Shown here: positions 15,931 to 24,896 of the stretch, piece by piece
How the letters are laid out: every line of letters starts with the position of its first letter
Position numbering within the stretch: position 1 is the first letter of the stretch
Source of the DNA: Bacillus badius NBRC 15713
GTDB taxonomy: Bacteria; Bacillota; Bacilli; Bacillales; Domibacillaceae
Length of the DNA: 64,000 nucleotides
Assembly (NCBI RefSeq): GCF_001591605.1
Contig: NZ_BCVF01000007.1
Coordinates: 62,001-126,000 of the forward strand
Direction of reading: 5' to 3'
Notes under the pieces: model-generated
Told to the model about the DNA's origin: nothing
Database searches by the model: none
What the model saw: the letters and a program-made list of their open reading frames with translations, nothing else
Translations under genes and position numbers: made by a program

Positions 15931-16530
15931 ATGGCAAAAGACTTTTATACTGCGGTAGAAGAAAGACGTTCTATTTATGTCATCAGCAAAGATCACGCTG
16001 TATCAAACGAGCGTATTCAAGAAGTGGTTGAGTTCGCAGTAAAACACACACCAACTTCTTTTAACTCCCAATCTGGCCGGGTTGTTGTTTTATTTAATCA
16101 GCATCATGACAAGTTTTGGGATTTAACGAAAGAAACTTTGCGTGAAATTGTTCCAGCAGAAGACTTTGGCCCAACAGAACAAAAAATGGAAATGTTCAAA
16201 GCCGGTTCTGGCACCGTTCTCTTTTTCGAAGACGAAGAAGCAGTAAGAGCTCTTCAAGAACAATTCCCGACATACAGCGATAAATTCCCGGAATACTCCC
16301 TGCAATCATCCGGCATGCTGCAATTTATTGTCTGGACGGCATTAGAACAAGAGGGCCTCGGTGCTACCCTTCAGCACTATCAGCCGCTTATTGATGAAAA
16401 AGTCCGCAACGAGTGGAATATTCCTGCCTCTTGGAAACTTCATGCTCAAATGCCATTCGGCCAGCCTGTGGCACCTGCTGGCGACAAGGAATTCCAGCCG
16501 CTGAGCGAGCGTATGAAAGTGTTTAAATAA
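15931..16530 (+). CDS. Nitroreductase-family protein (Frm2/HBN1-like)
   Basis: A 199-residue flavin nitroreductase fold. It opens DFYTAVEERRSIYVISKD, with PTSFNSQSGRVVVLF as the FMN-binding region, and closes MPFGQPVAPAGDKEFQPLSER, a sequence pattern of the fungal Frm2/bacterial HBN1-type nitroreductases. Likely reduces quinones or nitroaromatics with NAD(P)H in the cytosol. The start at 15931 follows GAAGG; in-frame ATGs at 15907 and 15925 are worse placed. Control by the divergent YodB-like regulator is inferred from the operator. Confidence 0.87.
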   Translation: MAKDFYTAVEERRSIYVISKDHAVSNERIQEVVEFAVKHTPTSFNSQSGRVVVLFNQHHDKFWDLTKETLREIVPAEDFGPTEQKMEMFKAGSGTVLFFEDEEAVRALQEQFPTYSDKFPEYSLQSSGMLQFIVWTALEQEGLGATLQHYQPLIDEKVRNEWNIPASWKLHAQMPFGQPVAPAGDKEFQPLSERMKVFK

Positions 16531-16541
16531 GATCAATAAAC

Positions 16542-16585
16542 AAGGGCTTATCCAGCTATTTTGGCTGAATAAGCCCTTTTTCCAT
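16542..16585 (+). terminator. Terminator of the nitroreductase gene
   Basis: Long stem AAGGGCTTAT...ATAAGCCCTT followed by TTTTCC. Confidence 0.8.
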
Positions 16586-16650
16586 ATAAAAAACCTTTCG
16601 GTGAAATGATACAATAAGGAAAGAGAAATTAAACAAAAGGCGGTGTCTTT

Positions 16651-17793
16651 ATGTATAAATTTGTGATGCCCGAAATTATTTTTGGCAGCGGGTCAATGAA
16701 GCATACGGGGGAAAGCTGTACCCGCCTCGGGGCCAAGCGAGTGCTGATCGTTACGGACGAAGGAGTCACTCAGGCCGGCTGGTCAGACTTGGTGGAAACA
16801 AGCTGTCGAGAAGCAGGTCTCGCCTCGTTTCTCTTTTCCAATGTCAGCATTAATCCTAAGGATAAAGAAGTGGAAAGCTGCGCCCGCGCTTATCTGGACT
16901 ATGAATGCGATGCTCTAGTGGGAGTAGGGGGCGGAAGCGCAATCGATACTGCCAAGGCAGCTGCCGTGCTTGCGACAAATGGCGGACATATCCGCGACTA
17001 TGAAGGGGTAGACCGTATTTCTTCACCGCTCCCTCCACTGGTGATGGTGCCGACAACTGCCGGATCAGGCTCTGAAGTGTCTCAATTTTCTGTCATCCTT
17101 GATACAGACCGGCAGAAAAAAATGACGATTGTCTCTAAATCTCTTGTTCCGGATATCGCCGTAGTGGATCCTGATGCTCTTTCGACAAAAAGTTCGTATT
17201 TGACCGCTTCTACAGGCCTTGATGTCATCACTCATGCCATCGAATCCTTCGTTAGTGTGGCGGCTACTCCGCTTACAGATGTTCACGCCAAAAACGCTCT
17301 GGCTTTATCGTCCCGTTATTTGCGCCCTTCTGTTGCCTCCAAATACAACAAAGAGGCGAAAGAGCAAATGGCAATGGCAAGCCTGCATGCAGGCCTAGCT
17401 TTTTCCAATGCCATTCTTGGCGCCGTGCATGCGATGGCCCATGCAATCGGCGGCCGTTACCCTTTTCTTCACGGCGATATCAATGCAGTGCTTCTTCCTC
17501 ATGTCATGGAGTTCAATCTGCTGGCATCACCCGATAAATTTAAAGAAATCGCTTCTCTCATGGGAGAAGATGTACAATCACTTTCTCCGTCAGCGGCCGG
17601 GGAAAAGGCGATCAGCTTTGTCAAAAAGCTATCCATCGACATCGGCGCTCCGCTGACCTTATCAGAAATGGGATTTGAAGAAGCTTTTATCCCTGAAATT
17701 AGTGAAACAGCCTTAGCGGATGCCTGCATGATTACCAATCCGCGCGACATTACTGCGGAGGAAGTGGCCTCGCTTCTCCGCAAAGCTTTATAG
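16651..17793 (+). CDS. Iron-containing alcohol dehydrogenase (group III)
   Basis: A 380-residue Fe-ADH. GVGGGSAIDTAKA (about residue 90) and PTTAGSGSEV bind the nucleotide; metal ligands are in STGLDVITHAIESF, VHAMAHAIGG and FLHGDINA. It oxidises alcohols or reduces aldehydes with NAD(P). It is the first gene of an operon with a sensor kinase (9 bp downstream) and an NtrC-type regulator, the same companionship as ErcA with ErcS-type kinases in Pseudomonas, where the Fe-ADH has a regulatory role in ethanol oxidation. TACAAT at 16610-16615 is a possible -10. Confidence 0.92.
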   Translation: MYKFVMPEIIFGSGSMKHTGESCTRLGAKRVLIVTDEGVTQAGWSDLVETSCREAGLASFLFSNVSINPKDKEVESCARAYLDYECDALVGVGGGSAIDTAKAAAVLATNGGHIRDYEGVDRISSPLPPLVMVPTTAGSGSEVSQFSVILDTDRQKKMTIVSKSLVPDIAVVDPDALSTKSSYLTASTGLDVITHAIESFVSVAATPLTDVHAKNALALSSRYLRPSVASKYNKEAKEQMAMASLHAGLAFSNAILGAVHAMAHAIGGRYPFLHGDINAVLLPHVMEFNLLASPDKFKEIASLMGEDVQSLSPSAAGEKAISFVKKLSIDIGAPLTLSEMGFEEAFIPEISETALADACMITNPRDITAEEVASLLRKAL

Positions 17794-17802
17794 GTGACAG
17801 CG

Positions 17803-19437
17803 ATGAAAAAACAGGAAATGATTGAATTGCTGACAGGCGTTCGATCATCAAAACAAAACTACTATACAGAATTAAAAACAACGGTAGAGGAATTAAAGAA
17901 ACGAAACAGCCAGCTGGAATTAATGAATGAAGTGATGAGAAGCTTTAATATGAATATGTCTGTTCAAGAAATGCTGGAAAAAACATTAAAAAGGCTCGGG
18001 GACATCTATCCCATCAAACGTGTCAGCCTTGCTCTGTTTGATGGCAAAGAACTCCGTCTATCTTATGTTTCTCCGGAAGAAGCGCTCTACTTAAAAAAGG
18101 GAACACCTTTTCCTCACAAGAACTCTCTATATTATGAAGTGTTTGCAACAGGACAGGAAAGGATCTATCAGAAAGGGGACACCTGCGAGTTCCTTGAAAA
18201 AGAAGCTTTTCAGCAGCTCAGCCTTCAATCTGTCTTTCTCTTCCCCTTGACAAGCCGGGGAAAAATCATTGGAGTGCTGTCATTGGGCGGATGTTCTCCC
18301 TTTTCTTATGATGCCAATGACCAGGCGTTCCTTTTGCATTTAGCCGGACAAATTGCGGTCTGTGTTGAAAATGCCCGGTTGTATGAAGAGGTTTTTGCCG
18401 GTAAGCAGCAGTGGGAAGAAACCTTCCGCGCCGTCTCTGATGCTATTTTGATCATTTCTCCGAACGGGACCGTTTTATCAAAAAATGATGCCGCTGTGTC
18501 TGCCTGGCCACTGGAAGACTTTGAAGATATTCGTCCCTTCATACAAGAGGCCTCTCGATCTGCAAACAATCCGTTTGAAGAAACCGTGAAGTCCCATAAG
18601 CCGCACTATGCCGAATTGCGGTTCCAAAATAAGTTTTATGACTGCTCCTGCTACCCGCTTTTCGGAGAGGAAGCTGCTCTTCATGCTGTTATTTTGTACA
18701 GTAAAGATGTCACCGAAAAACGGCAGATGGAGGCCCAGCTCCTTCATTCCGGCCAACTGGCAGCAATCGGGGAAATGGCAGCGGGAGTCGCGCATGAGCT
18801 GAACAATCCGTTAACCGCCATCATCGGCAACACGCAGCTGCTGTTGCGAAGGAATAAGATAAATGAACAAATCAAGCCTCTGCTCGATGACATCGACCTT
18901 TGCGGAAAGCGCTGCCGAACCATTATACGCAGCTTGCTCGCTTTTTCTAGACAGGAGGAGTTTGCTTTTAAACCCTGTTCTTTAAATCAAGCTGTGACAG
19001 AGGCTCTAAGTTTGACGCGCCGGCAAATTGAAAAGCAAAACATCCAATTAGATATCAGGCTGGCTGATTCCCTCCCTCTTATCAATGGAAATTTACAGCA
19101 GCTGAGCCAAATTGCTGTGAACCTGCTTATTAATGCTAAGGATGCTTTAGAGGAAGTAACAGACAGAAAACGAAAGTTGATCATTGAAACAGCAGCTGAT
19201 CAACAGTCAGCTTTTTTGAAAGTAATAGATAACGGCAGCGGAATTGATGCTGCTATTGCCAATGAAATTTTCCACCCGTTTTTTACTACGAAGGCAGCAA
19301 GCAGCGGGACCGGTCTTGGGCTGCCCGTCAGCTTTGGAATTGCTAAATCACACGGAGGCCGGCTCTTTGCAGAAAGTATACAGCCGCACAGGACAATCTT
19401 CACGTTATCCATCCCCCTCTTAAATGAAAGGCTGTGA
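17803..19437 (+). CDS. Sensor histidine kinase (GAF-PAS-HisKA-HATPase), soluble
   Basis: A 544-residue kinase without membrane segments. Residues 10-45 form a helix, about 45-190 a GAF domain, 195-310 a PAS-like domain (FRAVSDAILIISPNGTVL), then HisKA with H331 in GEMAAGVAHELNNPLTAI, and HATPase with DNGSGI and GTGLGLPV. The cytosolic layout suggests sensing of a metabolite or redox state. AGGTGA five bases before the ATG sets the start. It is flanked in one operon by an Fe-ADH and the cognate sigma-54 regulator. Confidence 0.9.
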   Translation: MKKQEMIELLTGVRSSKQNYYTELKTTVEELKKRNSQLELMNEVMRSFNMNMSVQEMLEKTLKRLGDIYPIKRVSLALFDGKELRLSYVSPEEALYLKKGTPFPHKNSLYYEVFATGQERIYQKGDTCEFLEKEAFQQLSLQSVFLFPLTSRGKIIGVLSLGGCSPFSYDANDQAFLLHLAGQIAVCVENARLYEEVFAGKQQWEETFRAVSDAILIISPNGTVLSKNDAAVSAWPLEDFEDIRPFIQEASRSANNPFEETVKSHKPHYAELRFQNKFYDCSCYPLFGEEAALHAVILYSKDVTEKRQMEAQLLHSGQLAAIGEMAAGVAHELNNPLTAIIGNTQLLLRRNKINEQIKPLLDDIDLCGKRCRTIIRSLLAFSRQEEFAFKPCSLNQAVTEALSLTRRQIEKQNIQLDIRLADSLPLINGNLQQLSQIAVNLLINAKDALEEVTDRKRKLIIETAADQQSAFLKVIDNGSGIDAAIANEIFHPFFTTKAASSGTGLGLPVSFGIAKSHGGRLFAESIQPHRTIFTLSIPLLNERL

Positions 19438-19445
19438 ATAAACTG

Positions 19446-20867
19446 ATGAAACGCATTTTAATCGTGGAAGATGAACGGGAAGTTGCCCGTTTTCTAGAAC
19501 GTCTCTTTCGCTTGAAAGGATATGAAACGACTCATATTGAAAGTGGCCGTCGTTTTGACCAAATGAGCGATTATTCGTCCTTTCAGCTGGCCTTTATTGA
19601 TATCCGGCTACCTGACCGCAATGGGCTTGATATTTTGCATGATTTAAAGAAGAAGGCTCCCCATTGCTCTTGCATCATCATGACGGGCTACAGTACGGTG
19701 AAAACGGCTGTAGAAGCCATTAAAAAGGGAGCTGCTGACTTTATTGAAAAACCATTCGAAGATATTGAAGCCATTGAACAGCTAGCTGATCGCCTGTTGA
19801 AAAACTCTTTCCTAAGTAGTAAGGAAGCCGGCTATGCAGCCCTTGCCGAACAGCTTGGCTGTTTTCTTGGCACGAACCCCCAAATGCACGAATTATATCA
19901 GTTTGCTTATAAAATCGCTTCTAAAAATATTACTATTTTAATAGAAGGGGAAACAGGCACAGGAAAAGAAGTGCTGGCCAATTATATTCACGCGGCGAGC
20001 GAACGGAAGGATAAACCATTTGTCGGCATCAACTGCGGAGCCATTTCGGAATCCTTGCTTGAGAGTGAACTGTTCGGCCATGTGAAAGGGGCTTTTACCG
20101 GCGCTGCAGCTGAGCGGGTCGGCTATTTTGAAGCTGCTTCGTCCGGCACGCTGTTCCTCGATGAAATCGCGGAGGCAACTCCAGCTACCCAAGTAAAGCT
20201 TCTGCGGGTGCTCGAAACGGGGGAGTTTATGAAAATCGGGGGAACTGTCCCAAGACGGACCACCGCCCGCATCATTGCCGCTTCACATGTTAACCTGGAA
20301 AAAGCCGTTCGCCAGAACTCTTTCCGCGAGGATCTGCTCTATCGCCTGGATGTCGTGAAATTGACCATCCCGCCGCTTAGGGAACGGCGGGAGGATATTC
20401 CGTTTCTTATTCAATCACTCATTCAGCAAACAAATGAGAAGATCGTTTTCGCCGAGGAAACCATTGAACAAATGGTGCGCTATGACTGGCCTGGAAATAT
20501 GAGAGAGCTTGCCAATGTGATCCGCCGCACGGCTGCTCTAGCACATGAAGGCATGATTATTCCTCCTCACTTGCTGCCCGGAAAAGTAAATGGCCAGCAT
20601 CCAGCTGTCCAGACGGTCGCTTTGAATACACAAGATGATTTTCTCAATGACTGGCGGCAGCTGTCCCGCAAAGTAGAGCATCTATATAAAGGTGAGCAGA
20701 CCGTTCAGTTAAACGAACTGCTCCAGACCATGAAAAAAATGGAGAAAGATCTTATTGTAGCGGTTATCCACAGCACCTTAAAAGAAACTGCCGGTAACCG
20801 TGAACAGGCAGCTTCCCGGCTCGGTCTGTCCAAAAGACAAATACGCTACTATTTGAATGAAAAATAA
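19446..20867 (+). CDS. NtrC-type sigma-54 response regulator
   Basis: A 473-residue activator. The receiver domain has phospho-acceptor D52 (FIDIRLPDRNG) and K in IEKPF. The AAA+ domain has Walker A GETGTGKE, the sigma-54 contact loop GAFTGA at 215-220, and Walker B GTLFLDEIAE. The C-terminal Fis-type helix-turn-helix is NREQAASRLGLSKRQIRYYL. The upstream kinase gene ends inside its first codons (GTGA overlap); I use the ATG at 19446 because receivers begin KRILIVEDE, though GTG at 19434 is possible. The likely target is the sigma-54 promoter at 23572. Confidence 0.92.
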   Translation: MKRILIVEDEREVARFLERLFRLKGYETTHIESGRRFDQMSDYSSFQLAFIDIRLPDRNGLDILHDLKKKAPHCSCIIMTGYSTVKTAVEAIKKGAADFIEKPFEDIEAIEQLADRLLKNSFLSSKEAGYAALAEQLGCFLGTNPQMHELYQFAYKIASKNITILIEGETGTGKEVLANYIHAASERKDKPFVGINCGAISESLLESELFGHVKGAFTGAAAERVGYFEAASSGTLFLDEIAEATPATQVKLLRVLETGEFMKIGGTVPRRTTARIIAASHVNLEKAVRQNSFREDLLYRLDVVKLTIPPLRERREDIPFLIQSLIQQTNEKIVFAEETIEQMVRYDWPGNMRELANVIRRTAALAHEGMIIPPHLLPGKVNGQHPAVQTVALNTQDDFLNDWRQLSRKVEHLYKGEQTVQLNELLQTMKKMEKDLIVAVIHSTLKETAGNREQAASRLGLSKRQIRYYLNEK

Positions 20868-20902
20868 AAGCAGCCAGCTCAAGTGCCGGCTGCTTGCTTT
20901 TG
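20867..20902. terminator. Shared terminator between regulator and aldehyde dehydrogenase genes
   Basis: Stem AAGCAGCCAGC / GCCGGCTGCTT with one mismatch, between convergent genes; TTTT on the + side. Confidence 0.75.
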
Positions 20903-20903
20903 A

Positions 20904-22421
20904 TCAAAAAAACCCAAGCGCCTCCTCGCTGTAGCTCACAAGCAGGTTTTTCGTTTGCTGATAGTGAGACAGCATCATCAAGTGATTTTCACGCCCGATG
21001 CCCGACATTTTATAGCCGCCGAAAGCGGCATGAGCCGGGTATTGATGGTAACAGTTTGTCCATACGCGCCCCGCCTGAATGCTGCGGCCAAAATGGTACG
21101 CCCGGTTCATATGCCTGGACCAGACGCCGGCTCCAAGCCCGTACAGCGTGTCATTGGCGATCGCCAGCGCCTCCTCTTCATCCTTAAAGGTAGTGACGGA
21201 GACGACCGGCCCGAAAATCTCTTCCTGGAAGATGCGCATCTTATTTGTGCCTTTAAAGACAGTTGGCTGGATATAATAGCCGTTTTCCAACCCGGCGATG
21301 GTGTTTCGGCCGCCGCCCGCGAGGCACTCCGCTCCTTCCTGGCTGCCGATATCTATATAGGAGAGGATTTTCTCCATTTGTTCACTGGAGGCTTGCGCGC
21401 CCATCATCGTGTCTGTATCCAGCGGGTTGCCGGTTTGAATTTGCCGGACACGCTGCAGGGCGCGTTCCATAAACTGGTCGTAAATGCTTTCATGAATCAA
21501 GGCCCGAGACGGGCAGGTGCACACTTCCCCCTGATTCAAGGCAAACATCACAAAACCTTCAATCGCTTTATTCAAAAAGGCATCGTCCTTCTCCATGATA
21601 TCCTCAAAGAAGATGTTCGGCGATTTGCCGCCCAGCTCCAGCGTGACCGGGATCAGATTTTGGGAAGCGTATTGCATGATGAGCCGTCCGGTCGTTGTTT
21701 CGCCGGTAAAGGCGATCTTGGCAATGCGCTGGCTGGATGCAAGCGGCTTGCCGGCCTCGAGCCCGAATCCGTTGACAATATTGACGACACCCGGCGGCAG
21801 CAAGTCCTGAATCAGCTCCATAAACACGAGAATAGAGGCCGGTGTCTGCTCAGCCGGCTTCAACACGACACAGTTGCCAGCGGCCAAGGCCGGGGCGAGC
21901 TTCCAAACGCCCATTAACAGCGGGAAATTCCACGGAATGATTTGTCCGACCACGCCGAGCGGCTCATGAAAATGATAAGCTACCGTCTCATCGTCAATTT
22001 GGCTGAGTGAGCCTGATTGCGCACGGATGGCCCCTGCAAAATAGCGGAAATGGTCAATCGCCAGCGGAAGATCGGCGTTCAGCGTTTCCCGGACGGCTTT
22101 GCCGTTGTCCCACGTTTCCGCAACCGCAAGCATGTCCAGATTTTCTTCCATGCGGTCAGCGATTTTATTTAAAAGGTTGGCTCTTTCCGCCGCAGAGGTC
22201 CGTCCCCAGGCATCCTTGGCGGCATGCGCCGCATCCAAAGCAAGTTCAATGTCTTCCGCCTGCGAACGGGCGACCTCGCAAAACACCTCGCCCGTTACGG
22301 GCGACACATTTTCAAAGTATCGGCCGCCGACAGGCGCTTGCCACTGTCCGTTAATAAAATTTTCATAGCGTTTCTTAAAGGTTACTTTTGACCCTTCCTG
22401 TCCTGGATTTGCATAGATCAT
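20904..22421 (-). CDS. Aldehyde dehydrogenase, AldB/ExaC/AcoD type
   Basis: A 505-residue NAD(P) aldehyde dehydrogenase. [20 protein letters not shown] binds the cofactor, [11 protein letters not shown] holds the general-base Glu, and [11 protein letters not shown] holds the catalytic Cys. The N-terminus [13 protein letters not shown] and length match the AldB/ExaC/AcoD acetaldehyde dehydrogenases. It follows the Zn-ADH gene by 54 bp in a two-gene operon, giving alcohol to aldehyde to acid. The start ATG at 22421 has GGGCGAGG upstream. Confidence 0.92.
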   Translation of the reverse strand: MIYANPGQEGSKVTFKKRYENFINGQWQAPVGGRYFENVSPVTGEVFCEVARSQAEDIELALDAAHAAKDAWGRTSAAERANLLNKIADRMEENLDMLAVAETWDNGKAVRETLNADLPLAIDHFRYFAGAIRAQSGSLSQIDDETVAYHFHEPLGVVGQIIPWNFPLLMGVWKLAPALAAGNCVVLKPAEQTPASILVFMELIQDLLPPGVVNIVNGFGLEAGKPLASSQRIAKIAFTGETTTGRLIMQYASQNLIPVTLELGGKSPNIFFEDIMEKDDAFLNKAIEGFVMFALNQGEVCTCPSRALIHESIYDQFMERALQRVRQIQTGNPLDTDTMMGAQASSEQMEKILSYIDIGSQEGAECLAGGGRNTIAGLENGYYIQPTVFKGTNKMRIFQEEIFGPVVSVTTFKDEEEALAIANDTLYGLGAGVWSRHMNRAYHFGRSIQAGRVWTNCYHQYPAHAAFGGYKMSGIGRENHLMMLSHYQQTKNLLVSYSEEALGFF

Positions 22422-22475
22422 TACGCCTCGCCCTTTCACTTTGAATATATCTGCTAAACGGCTGTCCTGCTGTTT

Positions 22476-23534
22476 TTACATGGTCAAGACGATCCGGCCG
22501 TTAATTTTTCCTTGGACCATCTTGTCAAATACTTCATTAATCTCGTCAAGCGGCGCTGTTTCAATCTGGGCCTTTACTTTTCCTCTAGCGGCAAAATCAA
22601 GCGCTTCCTTCATATCCAAGCGCGTGCCGACGATTGACCCTTTGACTGTTACTCCATTTAATACAGTATCGAAAATCGGGATTGGCAGTTCGTCATTCGG
22701 CAGGCCGACGACCACTAATGTTCCGCCGCGTTTAACAGATTGGTAAGCCTGCTCGAATGCTTTCTTCGTAACTGCTACACTGACTGCTGCTTGCACACCG
22801 CCTACCCGGTTCTGAATAGCTTCGACTGGATTTTCCTTCATGCCATTTACCGCTTCATCCGCGCCGAGTTTTTTAGCCAGTTCAAGCTTGTCATCTGAAA
22901 TATCTACAGCTACTACATTAAAGCCCATTGCCTTGGCATATTGGAGAGCGATGTGCCCCAAACCGCCAATGCCGTAAATGGCGACCCAATCTCCCGGCTT
23001 GGCTCCCGACACTTTAAGCGCTTTATAGGTGGTTACTCCAGCACATAAAATAGGAGCTGCTTCCACAGAACTAAGCGAATCTGGGATTTTTGCTGCATAG
23101 TCGGCTGCTGCAAGACAATACTCCGCATAACCGCCATCAACAGAATAACCGCCGTTTTCTTGATTTGGACAAAGGGTTTCTTGGCCTTGCAAACAGTATT
23201 CGCACTCACCGCACGCCGAATATAGCCATGGAATACCGACACGGTCTCCCACTTTTAATGAAGTGACACCTTCCCCGACCTCTTCAACCACTCCGACTCC
23301 TTCATGACCAGGGATAAGCGGCAGTTTCGGCTTTACCGGCCAGTCGCCATGAGCAGCGTGCAAATCGGTATGACACACACCGCATGCCTCGATTTTCACA
23401 AGTGCTTCTCCAGGTCCTGGCTTTGGCTTCGATACGTCCTTTACCTCTAAATCTTGCTTAAACTCATTGACCACCGCAGCTTTCATAAAGCTTGTACCCG
23501 CTTTTTTGCCTTCTTGCACAATTGTCTCCTTCAT
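22476..23534 (-). CDS. adhA: Zinc-dependent alcohol dehydrogenase, AdhT/AdhP type
   Basis: A 352-residue medium-chain [19 protein letters not shown] and GHEGVG hold catalytic zinc ligands, [15 protein letters not shown] the structural zinc Cys, and [19 protein letters not shown] the NAD site. It closely resembles thermostable ADH-T of Geobacillus, an ethanol-active enzyme. It has 16 extra N-terminal residues compared with that enzyme (which begins [10 protein letters not shown], here at 23486); both ATGs are preceded by AAGCTTT, and GGGGGAAG favours the outer one. Transcription is from a consensus sigma-54 promoter at 23572-23589. Confidence 0.93.
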   Translation of the reverse strand: MKETIVQEGKKAGTSFMKAAVVNEFKQDLEVKDVSKPKPGPGEALVKIEACGVCHTDLHAAHGDWPVKPKLPLIPGHEGVGVVEEVGEGVTSLKVGDRVGIPWLYSACGECEYCLQGQETLCPNQENGGYSVDGGYAEYCLAAADYAAKIPDSLSSVEAAPILCAGVTTYKALKVSGAKPGDWVAIYGIGGLGHIALQYAKAMGFNVVAVDISDDKLELAKKLGADEAVNGMKENPVEAIQNRVGGVQAAVSVAVTKKAFEQAYQSVKRGGTLVVVGLPNDELPIPIFDTVLNGVTVKGSIVGTRLDMKEALDFAARGKVKAQIETAPLDEINEVFDKMVQGKINGRIVLTM

Positions 23535-23571
23535 AAAGCTTCCCCCTTTGTTTGATTATTCAGTCTCTTTA

Positions 23572-23589
23572 TTGCAAGGAGCGTGCCAG
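23572..23589 (-). promoter_or_regulatory. Sigma-54 promoter of the adh-aldh operon
   Basis: On the - strand, TGGCAC-GCTCC-TTGCA matches the -24/-12 consensus exactly (TGGCAC-N5-TTGCW). The -12 lies about 40 bp before the first start codon. Confidence 0.85.
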
Positions 23590-23632
23590 CTTTAAGCAGC
23601 TGATATGATAAGGTCTTTAACGAACAGCAGCC

Positions 23633-23686
23633 AACAAATCGGCTATTCGGGCCGATTTTTCGGCTTAGTCAGACAACAAATCGGCC
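23633..23686 (-). promoter_or_regulatory. Probable enhancer (UAS) for the sigma-54 activator
   Basis: Dyad AAATCGGC-N7-GCCGATTT (23636-23658) plus a third AAATCGGC (23678-23685). The 11-base word AACAAATCGGC occurs twice, exactly 42 bp (four helical turns) apart. It lies 45-100 bp upstream of the -24 element. Confidence 0.65.
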
Positions 23687-23723
23687 TCCTCTTAAAAGTC
23701 AGCTTCAGCCCAATGAAAACAAA

Positions 23724-23777
23724 AGACAGCTCTGTCCTCCTTAAACAACGGAAAACAGAACTGTCCTTTCTGATAAG
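23724..23777 (-). terminator. Probable terminator of nagB
   Basis: On the - strand GGACAGTTCTG pairs imperfectly with CAGAGCTGTC, followed by TTTTGTTTTC. Confidence 0.45.
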
Positions 23778-23798
23778 CAATTTGCCAAAAAACCAGGC

Positions 23799-24545
23799 TT
23801 AAGCAAACGCTTCTTTTATAGTTACTTTTTTCAGCGCTTCTTCATCGGCAATCACTGTCACATTAGGGTGTGAAAGCAGAGCCGATGCCGGAAAGCTCTC
23901 ATCTGCTTCCCCTTGCAGTAAGCGGGCCATGGCATCGGCTTTTGATTCGCCTGAAGCCAGCAAGACAATTTCCTTGGCACGCATAATCGTTTGAATGCCC
24001 ATCGTCAGCGCATGTGTCGGTACTTCATCCAGATTGGAGAAATAGCGGGCGTTGGCTTTTCGTGTGGATTCATCCAGCGTGACAATATGAGTTGTAGAGT
24101 CAAAGGAAGTACCCGGCTCATTAAACCCAATGTGGCCGTTCCCTCCAATGCCAAGCACTTGGACATCCACTTGGCCTGCTTCTGCGATAGCTTGCTCATA
24201 TTGAAGACATTCTTCCTGCCAATCCTCTGCTTCGCCATTTGGCAAATGAACCTGGTCATTCGGAATATCAATATGGTCAAATAACTGCTCTCTCATGTAT
24301 GAATAGTAGCTATTGCGGTCTTTCCGCGGAAGACCGGCATATTCATCCAGATTAAATGTTGTGACTTGCTTGTAGCTTGTACCGGCCGTCCGGTGATCCG
24401 TCACTAGCTGCTCATACATTCCTTCCGGCGTTCCCCCTGTTGCCAGCCCGAGGATCATCTTAGGGTTTTTCTTTACCCTTTCCAGTACGAACTTGGCAGC
24501 TTGTTCGCTTAATTCCTTGTAGTCTTTTACTCTTATAACATCCAT
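23799..24545 (-). CDS. nagB: Glucosamine-6-phosphate deaminase
   Basis: A 248-residue NagB. LGLATGGTPEGMYEQL binds phosphate, FNLDEYAGL carries the catalytic Asp, and GIGGNGHIGFNEPG carries the active-site His/Glu. It converts glucosamine-6-phosphate to fructose-6-phosphate and ammonia. AAAGGAG precedes the ATG. nagA and a nagR regulator are not adjacent. A cre-like TGAAAGCGCGCA at 24641-24652 lies about 100 bp upstream, but it is too degenerate to call. Confidence 0.94.
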   Translation of the reverse strand: MDVIRVKDYKELSEQAAKFVLERVKKNPKMILGLATGGTPEGMYEQLVTDHRTAGTSYKQVTTFNLDEYAGLPRKDRNSYYSYMREQLFDHIDIPNDQVHLPNGEAEDWQEECLQYEQAIAEAGQVDVQVLGIGGNGHIGFNEPGTSFDSTTHIVTLDESTRKANARYFSNLDEVPTHALTMGIQTIMRAKEIVLLASGESKADAMARLLQGEADESFPASALLSHPNVTVIADEEALKKVTIKEAFA

Positions 24546-24896
24546 ATCCCTTACTCCTTTAAAAATATAAAAATTAGTCTATGCCAAAAGCTCGCTGCTG
24601 ATCGTTCACTCGTTTTTTCTCTCAGTGCCAGTAAGGCGGCTGAAAGCGCGCAGCATCTCCTCTGCATCAATACAGCAAAAAGAATGACAATCACTAGGCT
24701 GATTAAACATAGCTAAAGACAAAACGACGGCTGATTCTATCGTTTTATTTATTATTACCATACACCTGACAAATAAGCTATCGCCTAATGGGGATATTTG
24801 GTTGCTTTTTATGAAAATTACGTTATTTTGCTTTCATATTATTGGCTTGCTGAACCAGCCAGATGATCGTGTACAATAAAAGGAGAGGTGAAGCTA
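24546..24896. other. Intergenic region between nagB and adaA
   Basis: The two genes are divergent. TACAAT at 24872-24877 is the probable adaA -10, with TTGCTG 19 bp upstream as a poor -35. A weak cre-like word lies at 24641. No small ORF with a ribosome binding site and no strong hairpin were found. Confidence 0.4.

Noticed and set aside
20955-21917. 320-residue + strand ORF
   Set aside because: Antisense to the aldehyde dehydrogenase gene, which has full catalytic motifs; no site and no recognisable domain.
23605-23802. 65-residue + strand ORF
   Set aside because: Covers the putative enhancer array and the nagB terminator; no ribosome binding site.
24641-24652. cre site upstream of nagB
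   Set aside because: TGAAAGCGCGCA matches only the first half of the cre consensus and is far from the gene.
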